Assembly (NCBI GenBank): GCA_029212965.1
Contig: JARGOV010000001.1
Coordinates: forward strand, 80,818-132,919
Direction of reading: 5' to 3'
Origin: Porticoccaceae bacterium
GTDB lineage: Bacteria > Pseudomonadota > Gammaproteobacteria > Pseudomonadales > Porticoccaceae
Length of the DNA stretch: 52,102 nt
In this document: positions 9,340 to 17,149 of the stretch, in pieces
Numbering within the stretch: position 1 is the stretch's first letter
Layout of the letters: every line of letters starts with the position of its first letter
Made by a program: the position numbers and the translations under genes
Notes under the pieces: model-generated
What the model saw: only the letters and a program-made list of their open reading frames with translations
What the model was told of the DNA's origin: nothing
Database searches by the model: none

Positions 9340-9503
9340 TAAACGCATCTGTTGTACCTTCCGGTGCGACATTCGATCCATGGCCGTAGAGGAGAGTATT
9401 GCTCTTGCCGATTAGAGAGAAGCCCTTTAGGCTTGCCCCTAGAACAACAGTTAGTCTATATAGGGCTAGTCGATCTGGAAGAGCGTAAATTAAGGGAAGT
9501 GTT
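9340..9503 (+). promoter_or_regulatory. Structured leader of nhaA (candidate ion-responsive RNA)
   Basis: The roughly 160 bases before nhaA hold several short pairing elements: AAGCC/GGCTT around 9420-9435, CCCTA/TAGGG linking about 9437 and 9463, and TTGCC repeated. Li+- and Na+-sensing riboswitches (nhaA-I, nhaA-II and DUF1646 motifs) are known upstream of Na+/H+ antiporter genes. I cannot match a consensus by eye, so this only flags the region for a covariance-model search. Confidence 0.25.
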
Positions 9504-10919
9504 ATGGCAAAGTCTAAACAATCAATAATCGGACGAGGTATGAAGGGGGTTTTCCACGCACCTCTGGAGAGAGCCTTTGATAAAATCCTAACACCTTTCG
9601 AAGAATTTATTCACCGCCAAACAACCAGTAGTATGTTGTTAATGGGTACGGCAGCTGTGGCCTTGATTATCGCCAATGGCCCCTGGGCTGCGGCTTATGC
9701 ACATATTATGCATGCCCCAGTTGGTATCAGTATTGGGAGCTGGTCACTCAATATGAGCCTTCACCACTGGATTAACGACGGCCTTATGGCGATGTTCTTT
9801 TTCATTGTTGGTCTAGAATTAAAGCGAGAAGTGCTGGTAGGGGAGCTGGCCGACCTGCGCAATGCGGCCCTGCCAATTGGTGCCGCTATTGGTGGTATGG
9901 TGGTGCCGGCAATGGTGTATTTCCTATTTAACCCAGACGGCGAAGCCGCTTTGGGTTGGGGCATTCCAATGGCTACTGATATCGCTTTTGCTATCGGCGC
10001 CTTAGCACTGCTTGCGAGTCGTGTCCCAAAAGCTTTAATTACTTTTTTAGTAGCTCTGGCAATAGTCGATGACCTGGGTGCGGTGCTTGTTATTGCAGTC
10101 TTCTACACAGACAGTATTGCTCTGGGACCTCTATTTGTAGCGATAGGGCTCTTTGCATTAATGCTTGCCTTTAATCTTGTTGGTATTCGTAAGCCTTTAC
10201 CTTATTTTATTGTTTCATTAGTTTTTTGGTACGCAGTGTTACTGTCGGGCGTTCATGCAACTCTGGCCGGGGTCCTCGGGGCTTTGTGTGTGCCGACAAA
10301 CCCTAAATATGAACCTGAACGCTTCAGTATTCTGGTTAAGGGTCTAATGAAACGGTTTGATAAAAGTTATCAAACGGGCGAAGGTATTTTAGTCAATGAC
10401 GATCTACGTGCCGTAGTACAGAGCCTGGAGAACGGCGTGCAAAGCGTGCAAGCACCTTTGCAACGCCTCGAGCACGCCTGGCACATGCCCGTTGCTTACA
10501 TAGTTATTCCAATTTTTGCTCTGGCTAATGCTGGTATTCCACTCGAAATTGCCTCCATGGGTGAAACACTGAACCATCAGGTTTTTATTGGTGTATCACT
10601 GGGCTTGATACTGGGCAAATTTATCGGCATAACTGGCGTTAGCTGGTTGATGCTCAAACTTGGCCTTGCGGTATTGCCTAAAGACACACGGTTCACACAG
10701 ATTGCCGGCGTATCTCTATTGGCAGGTATTGGTTTTACCATGTCAATATTTGTCGCTCAACTAGGCTTTAATGGACGCGATGATCTATTACTTATTGCCA
10801 AAACAGCCATTCTTCTAACGTCTCTTATTGCAGGTGTTGCGGGTATTCTATGGCTTTATCTTGTAAGCACACCTGATCCTGTCGATCCTGGCCCTGTAGA
10901 TAACGATGACAATGAATAG
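9504..10919 (+). CDS. nhaA: Na+/H+ antiporter NhaA
   Basis: A 471-residue inner-membrane antiporter that exchanges 2 H+ for 1 Na+ or Li+. It carries the NhaA ion-site residues: Asp159 in MATDIAFA (Asp133 of E. coli) and the Asp189-Asp190 pair in IVDDLGAVLVIAVFYT (Asp163-164). The loop with LEHAWHMPVAY and FALANAGIPL is also diagnostic. It is about 80 residues longer than E. coli NhaA, with an extended cytoplasmic N-terminus, an enlarged central loop (about 270-330) and an acidic tail ending in DNDDNE. GGGAAG precedes the ATG. A second antiporter family within 6 kb of nhaD points to a salty or alkaline habitat. Confidence 0.96.
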   Translation: MAKSKQSIIGRGMKGVFHAPLERAFDKILTPFEEFIHRQTTSSMLLMGTAAVALIIANGPWAAAYAHIMHAPVGISIGSWSLNMSLHHWINDGLMAMFFFIVGLELKREVLVGELADLRNAALPIGAAIGGMVVPAMVYFLFNPDGEAALGWGIPMATDIAFAIGALALLASRVPKALITFLVALAIVDDLGAVLVIAVFYTDSIALGPLFVAIGLFALMLAFNLVGIRKPLPYFIVSLVFWYAVLLSGVHATLAGVLGALCVPTNPKYEPERFSILVKGLMKRFDKSYQTGEGILVNDDLRAVVQSLENGVQSVQAPLQRLEHAWHMPVAYIVIPIFALANAGIPLEIASMGETLNHQVFIGVSLGLILGKFIGITGVSWLMLKLGLAVLPKDTRFTQIAGVSLLAGIGFTMSIFVAQLGFNGRDDLLLIAKTAILLTSLIAGVAGILWLYLVSTPDPVDPGPVDNDDNE

Positions 10920-11199
10920 ATTTATGTTGTCGTTATCCATAACGATGTAAGTGTTACGTCATTTGAGCCCACCAGGTTTTCCTCTTGTCTAAGTCCGTGG
11001 GCTGTATAGCCAAACACGACTATCTTGATTGCGTATAATGTATATTATGTTAAATTGATATTTTATAAACTGCTATCCACAAATTGGGGGTGTCGCCACT
11101 TATAATGTCATACAACATAATGCCTTACGGACCGCCCTCATCTTACTAAACCCTATTAGTGCTACACTTCCAACCTACTACTTTAAAGATTGAACCCCT

Positions 11200-13263
11200 A
11201 TGAAGTTACTGTCACTGACAATCACATTGCTTTTGCTAGCTACCACCACTTACGGCAAAACAGAGTCATTGGTATTTACTAAAGAGCATTCGCAAACGGC
11301 GATAGAAATCATTAATACGCTGAGTAGCAAGCACTACAAAAAACAACCTGTCGATGACAATTTTTCCAGCCTTTTACTCGACAGTTACTTCGACGCGCTC
11401 GACCCTGCTAAAGCCTATTTGTTGAAATCCGATGTAACGGCATTTGAAGGAACCCGATACCGTTTTGATGATGACTTGACAGAGGGTGATTTGACGGATG
11501 GCTTTGCGATTTTCAATGTATTCCGTGAACGTATAAGCGCGCGTTTGGAGAGTAATATTCGATTGCTAGAGAGTGATTTCAACTTCGATTTTAGCCAGGA
11601 TGAGAGTATCAATCTCGATAATGATAGCCGCCGCTGGATGACGAGTCAGGCAGAAGCTGATGAATATTGGCGTAAACGTATGAAGGACAGTTTGCTGCGG
11701 CTACTTCTATCGGGCAAGGAACTTGGAGATGCACGTGAGCTATTACGTAAACGTTATGCCAACCAACTGCAACAACTGGCTCGTCAAGATGCCGACGATA
11801 CAGTACAAGGTTTTATCAATGTGCTGGCTGGGCTTTACGACCCGCACACCAGCTATCTTGCCCCTCGCACCCTTGAGAACTTCAACATCTCCATGTCGCT
11901 ATCTCTCGAAGGTATTGGTGCGGTTTTACAGTTAGAAGATGAATTTACTAAGATTGTGCGCATCGTTCCTGGCGGTCCTGCTGATAAGCAAGGGACCTTA
12001 GCCGCTGAAGACAAAATTATCGGCGTTGCTCAGGATGATGGCCCGATGATCGATGTTATTGGTTGGCGCCTGGATGAAGTCGTCGAGCTCATTCGCGGTA
12101 AAAAAGATAGCCGGGTACGACTGGAAATTATTCCTGGCACCTTGGAGGGTGGTGATGAAACGACGATTGTGGCGATTACCAGGGACAAGGTAAAGCTTGA
12201 AGAACAAGCGGCGAAAAGCCACATTATCGAGTTACAGCAAGATGATGAAAGCTTTCGAGCTGGCGTTATCGCGATCCCCGCCTTTTATATGGATTTCGAA
12301 GCTTATCGTCAGCGAGACCCCGATTTCAAGAGCACGTCCCGTGATGTCTTGAAGCTTATCATCGATTTAAAAAATGACGATGTTGACGGCATTGTTCTTG
12401 ATTTACGTAACAATGGTGGCGGTTCTCTTTATGAGGCAACAGCGCTGACAGATTTGTTTATTCATCCCGGTCCCGTAGTGCAAATTCGTCATGCCGACCA
12501 GCGAGTTTCTCGTGAGCAACGTGCCCGGCAGCGGCCCTTTTATGACGGCCCGTTGATCGTTTTAATTAACCGTCTTAGCGCCTCGGCCTCAGAAATTTTT
12601 GCCGGTGCTATTCAAGACTACGGACGTGGTTTAATCGCGGGCACAACCAGTTTTGGTAAAGGTACGGTTCAGGTGCTCGCCCCGCTAAAACAGGGCCGTC
12701 TCAAATTAACAGAGTCGAAATTCTATCGAGTGTCCGGACAAAGCACTCAACACCGTGGAGTTGTTCCCGACATCGCGTTCCCCTCCTATTTCGACCTCGA
12801 AGAAGTCGGAGAGAGCAGTCGTGACAACGCACTCCCCTGGGATAGCATTCGTGAAGTTCGGCATCGCATGTATGAAGATTTCAGCCCCTTGTTATCAATA
12901 CTAAAGGCCCGACACCAACAGCGTATTCAAACCGATCCCGATTGGCAGTTTATGCTTGATGAAATCAACCTTATTGAAGAACAGCGTGCACGTCAAACCG
13001 TGACCTTGAATAAAGCTCTTCGCGAACAATTGAAAGCCCAACGCGAAGAAAAATGGTTGTCCATTGAGAATAAACGACGTCACAAGCGCCAGGAACCTGT
13101 TTTTGAATCTACTGACGCGGTCGAAGCGTTCCGCAAACAGCAAGAAGAAGATGACAAGACGCCTGACCCTATTTTACAAGAGACCGCAAACCTATTGGCT
13201 GATTACACTGCGTCTGCGGCTTTATTGGATACTCGAGTGGTAAGAAAAGAGAGCGTTCAATAA
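11200..13263 (+). CDS. prc: Tail-specific protease Prc (C-terminal processing peptidase, S41)
   Basis: A 687-residue periplasmic protease with an N-terminal signal peptide (about 1-19, ending TTTYG). It contains the Prc N-terminal region, a PDZ domain (about 230-325, with GIGAVLQ and VPGGPADKQG) and the S41 catalytic core. The Ser/Lys dyad is Ser462 in SASASEIFAG and Lys487 in FGKGTVQ, with Asp473 in QDYGRG; these spacings equal those of Ser452, Asp463 and Lys477 in E. coli Tsp. It trims C-termini of envelope proteins such as penicillin-binding proteins and peptidoglycan hydrolase regulators, and removes SsrA-tagged exported proteins. A TATAAT box occurs at 11034-11039, but no good -35 accompanies it, and the ribosome binding site is weak. 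Confidence 0.96.
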   Translation: MKLLSLTITLLLLATTTYGKTESLVFTKEHSQTAIEIINTLSSKHYKKQPVDDNFSSLLLDSYFDALDPAKAYLLKSDVTAFEGTRYRFDDDLTEGDLTDGFAIFNVFRERISARLESNIRLLESDFNFDFSQDESINLDNDSRRWMTSQAEADEYWRKRMKDSLLRLLLSGKELGDARELLRKRYANQLQQLARQDADDTVQGFINVLAGLYDPHTSYLAPRTLENFNISMSLSLEGIGAVLQLEDEFTKIVRIVPGGPADKQGTLAAEDKIIGVAQDDGPMIDVIGWRLDEVVELIRGKKDSRVRLEIIPGTLEGGDETTIVAITRDKVKLEEQAAKSHIIELQQDDESFRAGVIAIPAFYMDFEAYRQRDPDFKSTSRDVLKLIIDLKNDDVDGIVLDLRNNGGGSLYEATALTDLFIHPGPVVQIRHADQRVSREQRARQRPFYDGPLIVLINRLSASASEIFAGAIQDYGRGLIAGTTSFGKGTVQVLAPLKQGRLKLTESKFYRVSGQSTQHRGVVPDIAFPSYFDLEEVGESSRDNALPWDSIREVRHRMYEDFSPLLSILKARHQQRIQTDPDWQFMLDEINLIEEQRARQTVTLNKALREQLKAQREEKWLSIENKRRHKRQEPVFESTDAVEAFRKQQEEDDKTPDPILQETANLLADYTASAALLDTRVVRKESVQ

Positions 13264-13346
13264 TAATTATTCTTGCTGTCAACCAATTGAGCACGGAGGC
13301 GTTAGTGTTTATATCTACGTAAAAAGCTGACGATTGGGGAATTAAA

Positions 13347-13760
13347 ATGCTTACATTAAAGTTGATATTGACAGGACTATTAGTACTAATATTTGCTTCG
13401 ACTGCCTTTGCCGAACATAAGCATAATGCTCGGCAAAAAAAACAGCACTATCATCAATATCAACATAAAAACGCACACCAGCAGGTTAAAAATCAGCATC
13501 GCAAGCATGAGACTACACATCATTACCGCTCCCATCGCGAGCCCGTAAAGCATTTCCAGCATACGCGGAACCATTATCGTTACCCGCTGGGGCGAACTGC
13601 TTATCGTGCCGCCAAACACGCCTCTGTGCATCGTGACATTCATCGCCACGACCATCGTTATGAACATCGACTTTCCTACAAGGAGCAGCGACGCGATACC
13701 TATCGTTTAATTGCCGGAGCGATCGTGCTCAATGAGGTGTTGCATCATCACCGTCACTAG
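13347..13760 (+). CDS. Small exported histidine-rich protein
   Basis: A 137-residue protein with a clear signal peptide (LILTGLLVLIFASTAFA, cleavage near residue 22) and a mature part with about two dozen His plus many Arg, Lys and Tyr. The C-terminus holds a non-basic, possibly membrane-inserting segment (LIAGAIVLNEVL) followed by HHHRH. GGGGA precedes the ATG. It lies only 20 bases before the sigma-factor gene, so the two are probably cotranscribed. His-rich exported proteins often bind Ni, Cu, Zn or Co, so metal binding or sensing upstream of the sigma factor is a reasonable guess, not a demonstrated function. I recognise no named family with certainty. Confidence 0.72.
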   Translation: MLTLKLILTGLLVLIFASTAFAEHKHNARQKKQHYHQYQHKNAHQQVKNQHRKHETTHHYRSHREPVKHFQHTRNHYRYPLGRTAYRAAKHASVHRDIHRHDHRYEHRLSYKEQRRDTYRLIAGAIVLNEVLHHHRH

Positions 13761-13780
13761 CTCTTTAGCATGGTCTGTCC

Positions 13781-14395
13781 ATGAATATTCCAGTACTCAA
13801 AAGTGAGTTAAACATCGAGACTTCAGCATCACAGTTGGAGATGGATGGTTTTTTAGCCTCGGTGCAGCGCCGTGCCTTTGCCATGGCCCGAGCAGCCACT
13901 GGCAATACTGACGATGCTATGGATGTGGTGCAGGACAGTATGTTGCAACTGGTCAAATCCTATGCTGATCGAGATACTGACGAATGGCGCAAGCTCTTTT
14001 ACCGCATTCTCAATAACAAAATTAACGACCTATTTCGACGCCGCAAGCTACAACAACGCTTTGGTGGCTTACTTCCGGGGCTTTCAAATTTGGCCACGAA
14101 TGAACAAAATACTGCGCCAGATCCCTTTGACAAAATCCCTGCTGCCAATAGTGACCCCGCCATCCACCTACAGCGTCGGCGTACGATTGAAAACCTTTAT
14201 GTCCAGATCAGTCACCTTCCCCGCCGTCAACGCGAAACCTTCATGCTACGTTGTTGGGAAGGCTTTTCGACACGGGAAACCGCTCAAACGATGGGCTGCA
14301 GTGAAGGTAGTGTGAAAACTCATTATTCGAGAGCTATTAGCGCTCTACGTACACATCTTGACCAGCCCTGTGAGGAAAACTCCGATGAGCACTAA
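13781..14395 (+). CDS. ECF-type RNA polymerase sigma factor
   Basis: A 204-residue sigma-70-family protein with only regions 2 and 4. Region 2 covers about 27-85 (MARAATGNTDDAMDVVQDS, then WRKLFYRILNNKINDLFRRRK). Region 4 covers about 140-195 (LPRRQRETFMLRCWEGFSTRETAQTMGCSEGSVKTHYSRA, shown here only as landmarks of the helix-turn-helix). The linker of about 50 residues is long and proline-rich. The start at 13781 lacks a good ribosome binding site, but the alternative ATG at 13841 sits directly on a GGAG with no spacing. It is followed at once by a small membrane protein and a DUF3106 protein, an arrangement seen for sigma/anti-sigma operons in beta- and gammaproteobacteria. Confidence 0.9.
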   Translation: MNIPVLKSELNIETSASQLEMDGFLASVQRRAFAMARAATGNTDDAMDVVQDSMLQLVKSYADRDTDEWRKLFYRILNNKINDLFRRRKLQQRFGGLLPGLSNLATNEQNTAPDPFDKIPAANSDPAIHLQRRRTIENLYVQISHLPRRQRETFMLRCWEGFSTRETAQTMGCSEGSVKTHYSRAISALRTHLDQPCEENSDEH

Positions 14396-14714
14396 ATTTG
14401 AGCAACGCTTACAAACCGAGTTGCGCTACAGCGAGCAGACTATTGATGCTAAACATCTACAGCGGTTATCAGACTATCGACAACAAGCTTTTGATAATGC
14501 AGCGCTAGCCCCTAGCCGTTTGCGACGTTTGTTATGGCCGAGCGCAGGCATGGCTCTAGCATCAATATTGGTGTTTGTTCTAGCGATAATAGTGCCCTTG
14601 TCGCCATTGGGGCCAACAGTAACGAATGAGTATGTGAGTGACAATCAGGAGCTCTATGATGATCTCGAGTTTTATTACTGGCTTGCCGACAGCGAGCAAG
14701 ATCTAAGAGGTTGA
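14385..14714 (+). CDS. Small single-pass membrane protein, probable anti-sigma factor (DUF3619-like)
   Basis: 109 residues: a charged cytoplasmic N-terminus (1-47), one transmembrane helix (about 54-75, MALASILVFVLAIIVPL) and a short acidic tail with YDDLEFYYWLADSEQD. The start is ATG 14385, chosen for the GAGGA at 14372-14376 eight bases upstream; it overlaps the end of the sigma gene by 11 bases, implying translational coupling. The size, the topology and the D/E-rich tail resemble DUF3619 proteins that sit between an ECF sigma gene and a DUF3106 gene. The anti-sigma role is inferred from position; there is no classical zinc-binding anti-sigma motif. Confidence 0.75.
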   Translation: MSTKFEQRLQTELRYSEQTIDAKHLQRLSDYRQQAFDNAALAPSRLRRLLWPSAGMALASILVFVLAIIVPLSPLGPTVTNEYVSDNQELYDDLEFYYWLADSEQDLRG

Positions 14715-14715
14715 G

Positions 14716-15141
14716 ATGGCACACTCATTATCCATAGCTGTTGTGCTCAGTCTGTCGTTTATCGCTCTATCCGCCGAGGCTTCAGTCCGCCGAGGCCCTG
14801 TAGATACTGATTTAATTGTTAATATTTATCAATCGATTACGGGTAAATTATCGAATCCATATGAAGTTATTCTTGAACCCGAAAAGTCTTTAATTACAGG
14901 CCGAGTAGACAATGTAGAACATCGCAAAAATTTAACCTCGGAGCAACGCGAACATCTTAAAGAACGTCGTAAACACTTTGAGTCTCTGCCATCAGAAGAA
15001 AAGAAGAGACTTAGGGACGCGCGAAAAAAATTCAAACAACTGCCTCTAGAGGAAAGAAAAAGGCTGAGACAGAAATGGAGAGATTTATCGCCCGAAGAAC
15101 GGGATAAAGTCATTAGGAAAAAAAAGGGGAAAGGAGACTAG
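14716..15141 (+). CDS. Exported DUF3106 protein
   Basis: 141 residues with a signal peptide (1-22, LSIAVVLSLSFIALSAEA) and a highly charged C-terminal half built of about three degenerate repeats: SEQREHLKERRKHFESLP, then SEEKKRLRDARKKFKQLP, then LEERKRLRQKWRDLSP. These give the L-P-x-E-x-R-x-x-L pattern of DUF3106. The repeats should form extended helices and recall periplasmic stress proteins of the CpxP/Spy type, a comparison based on character only. AAGAGG at 14705-14710 precedes the ATG, one base after the previous stop codon. It is the last gene of the sigma-factor operon and could be the periplasmic input or output of the pathway. Confidence 0.82.
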   Translation: MAHSLSIAVVLSLSFIALSAEASVRRGPVDTDLIVNIYQSITGKLSNPYEVILEPEKSLITGRVDNVEHRKNLTSEQREHLKERRKHFESLPSEEKKRLRDARKKFKQLPLEERKRLRQKWRDLSPEERDKVIRKKKGKGD

Positions 15142-15173
15142 GCTCTCATTAAGCCCCTTTAAAATTCGCAGGC

Positions 15174-15203
15174 AAAAAAAACCGGCTTAACGCCGGTTTT
15201 TTT
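15174..15203. terminator. Bidirectional terminator between the DUF3106 gene and etfA
   Basis: AAAACCGGC paired with GCCGGTTTT around TTAAC, with a run of A on one side and seven T on the other. It serves two convergent operons. Confidence 0.9.
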
Positions 15204-15221
15204 ATCAGGCTGAAGAGCCTA

Positions 15222-16151
15222 TTACAGAGCTTCATCCAGTTCTGGCAAGGCCTTAAACAAATCGGCAACCAGACCATAATCGGCCACCTGAAAAATAGGT
15301 GCGTCCTCGTCTTTATTGATTGCAACAATGACTTTAGAGTCTTTCATACCTGCCAGATGCTGGATGGCACCAGAGATGCCTACGGCGATATAGAGGCCAG
15401 GAGCAACGATTTTACCCGTTTGACCAACCTGCATTTCGTTGGGGACAAAACCTGCATCAACGGCAGCGCGTGAGGCACCAACCGCAGCACCGAGTTTGTC
15501 TGCCACTTTGTAAAGCAGCTCAAAGTTCTCGCCGTTTTGCATGCCTCGGCCACCGGAAACGATAACATCTGCAGCAGTCAGCTCAGGGCGATCAGACTTG
15601 GCGACTTCTTCGCCTTTGTACTCAGAAACACCAGCATCGTGAACAGCGCTAACAGCTTCGATAGTGGCACTGCCACCCTCTTCTGCGACGGGATCAAATG
15701 CAGTGGTACGAACCGTCATCACCTTGATGCTGTCGCTGCTCTGAACAGTAGCGACAATGTTACCGGCGTAGAAAGGACGTTGGAACGTATCTTCACTAAT
15801 GACAGCGCTGATATCCGAAATCGGCTGCACATCGAGTAGTGCGCCAACACGAGGAATGACATTTTTGCCGTTAGTTGTCGCAGGAACAAGAACATGACCG
15901 TAGTTAGCAGCTAATTCGGCAACCAGAGGTGCAACGTTTTCAGCTAGCATAAATTCGTACGCTGCGTTATCGGCAACAAGTACTTTATTAATACCGGGAA
16001 TTTTTGCAGCGGCATCAGCTGCTGCGCTGCAGTTGGCACCGGCGATAAGAATATCGACATCGCTGCCAATAGCCTGAGCCGCAGCAACAGCATTCAGTGT
16101 TGCACCCTTGATTTCGTTGTTATCGTGTTCCGCAATTACCAGAATACTCAT
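15222..16151 (-). CDS. etfA: Electron transfer flavoprotein alpha subunit
   Basis: A 309-residue FAD-binding subunit of the ETF heterodimer. The N-terminal domain starts [16 protein letters not shown]. The C-terminal FAD domain includes [35 protein letters not shown], and [10 protein letters not shown]. It accepts electrons from acyl-CoA dehydrogenases and hands them to ETF-ubiquinone oxidoreductase. It overlaps etfB by 4 bases (ATGA type, 16148-16151), so the two are translationally coupled. The operon is divergent from the ETF-QO gene at 17150, so this locus holds all parts of the pathway. Confidence 0.97.
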   Translation of the reverse strand: MSILVIAEHDNNEIKGATLNAVAAAQAIGSDVDILIAGANCSAAADAAAKIPGINKVLVADNAAYEFMLAENVAPLVAELAANYGHVLVPATTNGKNVIPRVGALLDVQPISDISAVISEDTFQRPFYAGNIVATVQSSDSIKVMTVRTTAFDPVAEEGGSATIEAVSAVHDAGVSEYKGEEVAKSDRPELTAADVIVSGGRGMQNGENFELLYKVADKLGAAVGASRAAVDAGFVPNEMQVGQTGKIVAPGLYIAVGISGAIQHLAGMKDSKVIVAINKDEDAPIFQVADYGLVADLFKALPELDEAL

Positions 16152-16900
16152 GAGATCACCTTGGCTTCGTTTTTCAGTTTATCAACCAGCTGTGCAACAT
16201 CTTCTACTTTAATGCCCGCCTGGCGCTCGGCTGGTGGCTCGGCCTTGAGTAAGGTAGTTCGAGGCGCAACATCAACACCCAAATCAGCTGGGGTGGTGCT
16301 ATCGATGGTCTTTTTCTTGGCTTTCATAATGTTAGGCAGTGATGCATAACGAGGCTCATTTAAGCGCAAATCGGCAGTAACAATAGCTGGCAGTTTAATT
16401 TGAATGGTCTGAAGGCCGGCATCAACCTCACGTACAACCGTAGCGCTATCGCCATCGATGCTCAATTCTGAAGCGAAAGTCGCTTGAGCCCAACCCGTTA
16501 ACGCACCGAGCATTTGGCCCGTGTGATTGTTGTCGCCATCAATTGCCTGCTTACCCAATAAAACAATGTCAGGATTTTCATTATCGCAAACAGCTTTCAG
16601 ACATTTGGCAACGGCAAGTGACTCAAGATCAGTATCCGTGGTGACAAGAATACCGCGGTCAGCACCCAGTGCCAGAGCGGTACGTACCTGTTCCTGAGCA
16701 GTCTGTGGCCCAATGGAAACAACAACAATCTCTGTTGCAATGCCTTTTTCCTTCAATCGAACAGCTTCTTCGACTGCGATTTCGCAGAACGGGTTGATGG
16801 CCATTTTAACATTGGCCAGATCGGGGCCAGTATTATCTGACTTAGCCCTTACCTTTACGTTGTAGTCGGCAACGCGCTTAACAGCGACAAGAATCTTCAT
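16148..16900 (-). CDS. etfB: Electron transfer flavoprotein beta subunit
   Basis: A 250-residue AMP-binding subunit of ETF. Landmarks are [18 protein letters not shown] at the start, the [18 protein letters not shown] block (about 37-54) and the recognition-loop region [20 protein letters not shown] (about 179-198), the conserved segment that docks ETF on acyl-CoA dehydrogenases. An AAGGGTGG ribosome binding site precedes the ATG. First gene of the etfBA operon; its promoter must lie in the 249-base gap shared with the ETF-QO gene. Confidence 0.97.
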   Translation of the reverse strand: MKILVAVKRVADYNVKVRAKSDNTGPDLANVKMAINPFCEIAVEEAVRLKEKGIATEIVVVSIGPQTAQEQVRTALALGADRGILVTTDTDLESLAVAKCLKAVCDNENPDIVLLGKQAIDGDNNHTGQMLGALTGWAQATFASELSIDGDSATVVREVDAGLQTIQIKLPAIVTADLRLNEPRYASLPNIMKAKKKTIDSTTPADLGVDVAPRTTLLKAEPPAERQAGIKVEDVAQLVDKLKNEAKVIS

Positions 16901-17149
16901 GAACCACCCTTGGTATGTTGTGGAGTGTGACGAATAAACTCGGTGCGATTACACTGCAGCACCTTATTTAGGGGGCGTCATAATGCCGATTTCACAATCA
17001 AAAATCAAATTTTACCCTTCGAGATAACTCTTGTGTCTATTCGGCCCTCAGGGAAACCCAATCGTCACAGTTTCTCCGTCGAGAGCATAGTTTTGTTCAC
17101 TAACAGTAGGTTAAAATGGACGATTGTCTTAGTTGCCTGAGGAAGAGTG

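Noticed and set aside
13872-14315. 147-residue open frame on the plus strand overlapping the sigma factor
   Set aside because: Different frame of a strong ECF sigma gene; the residues are unlike a protein family.
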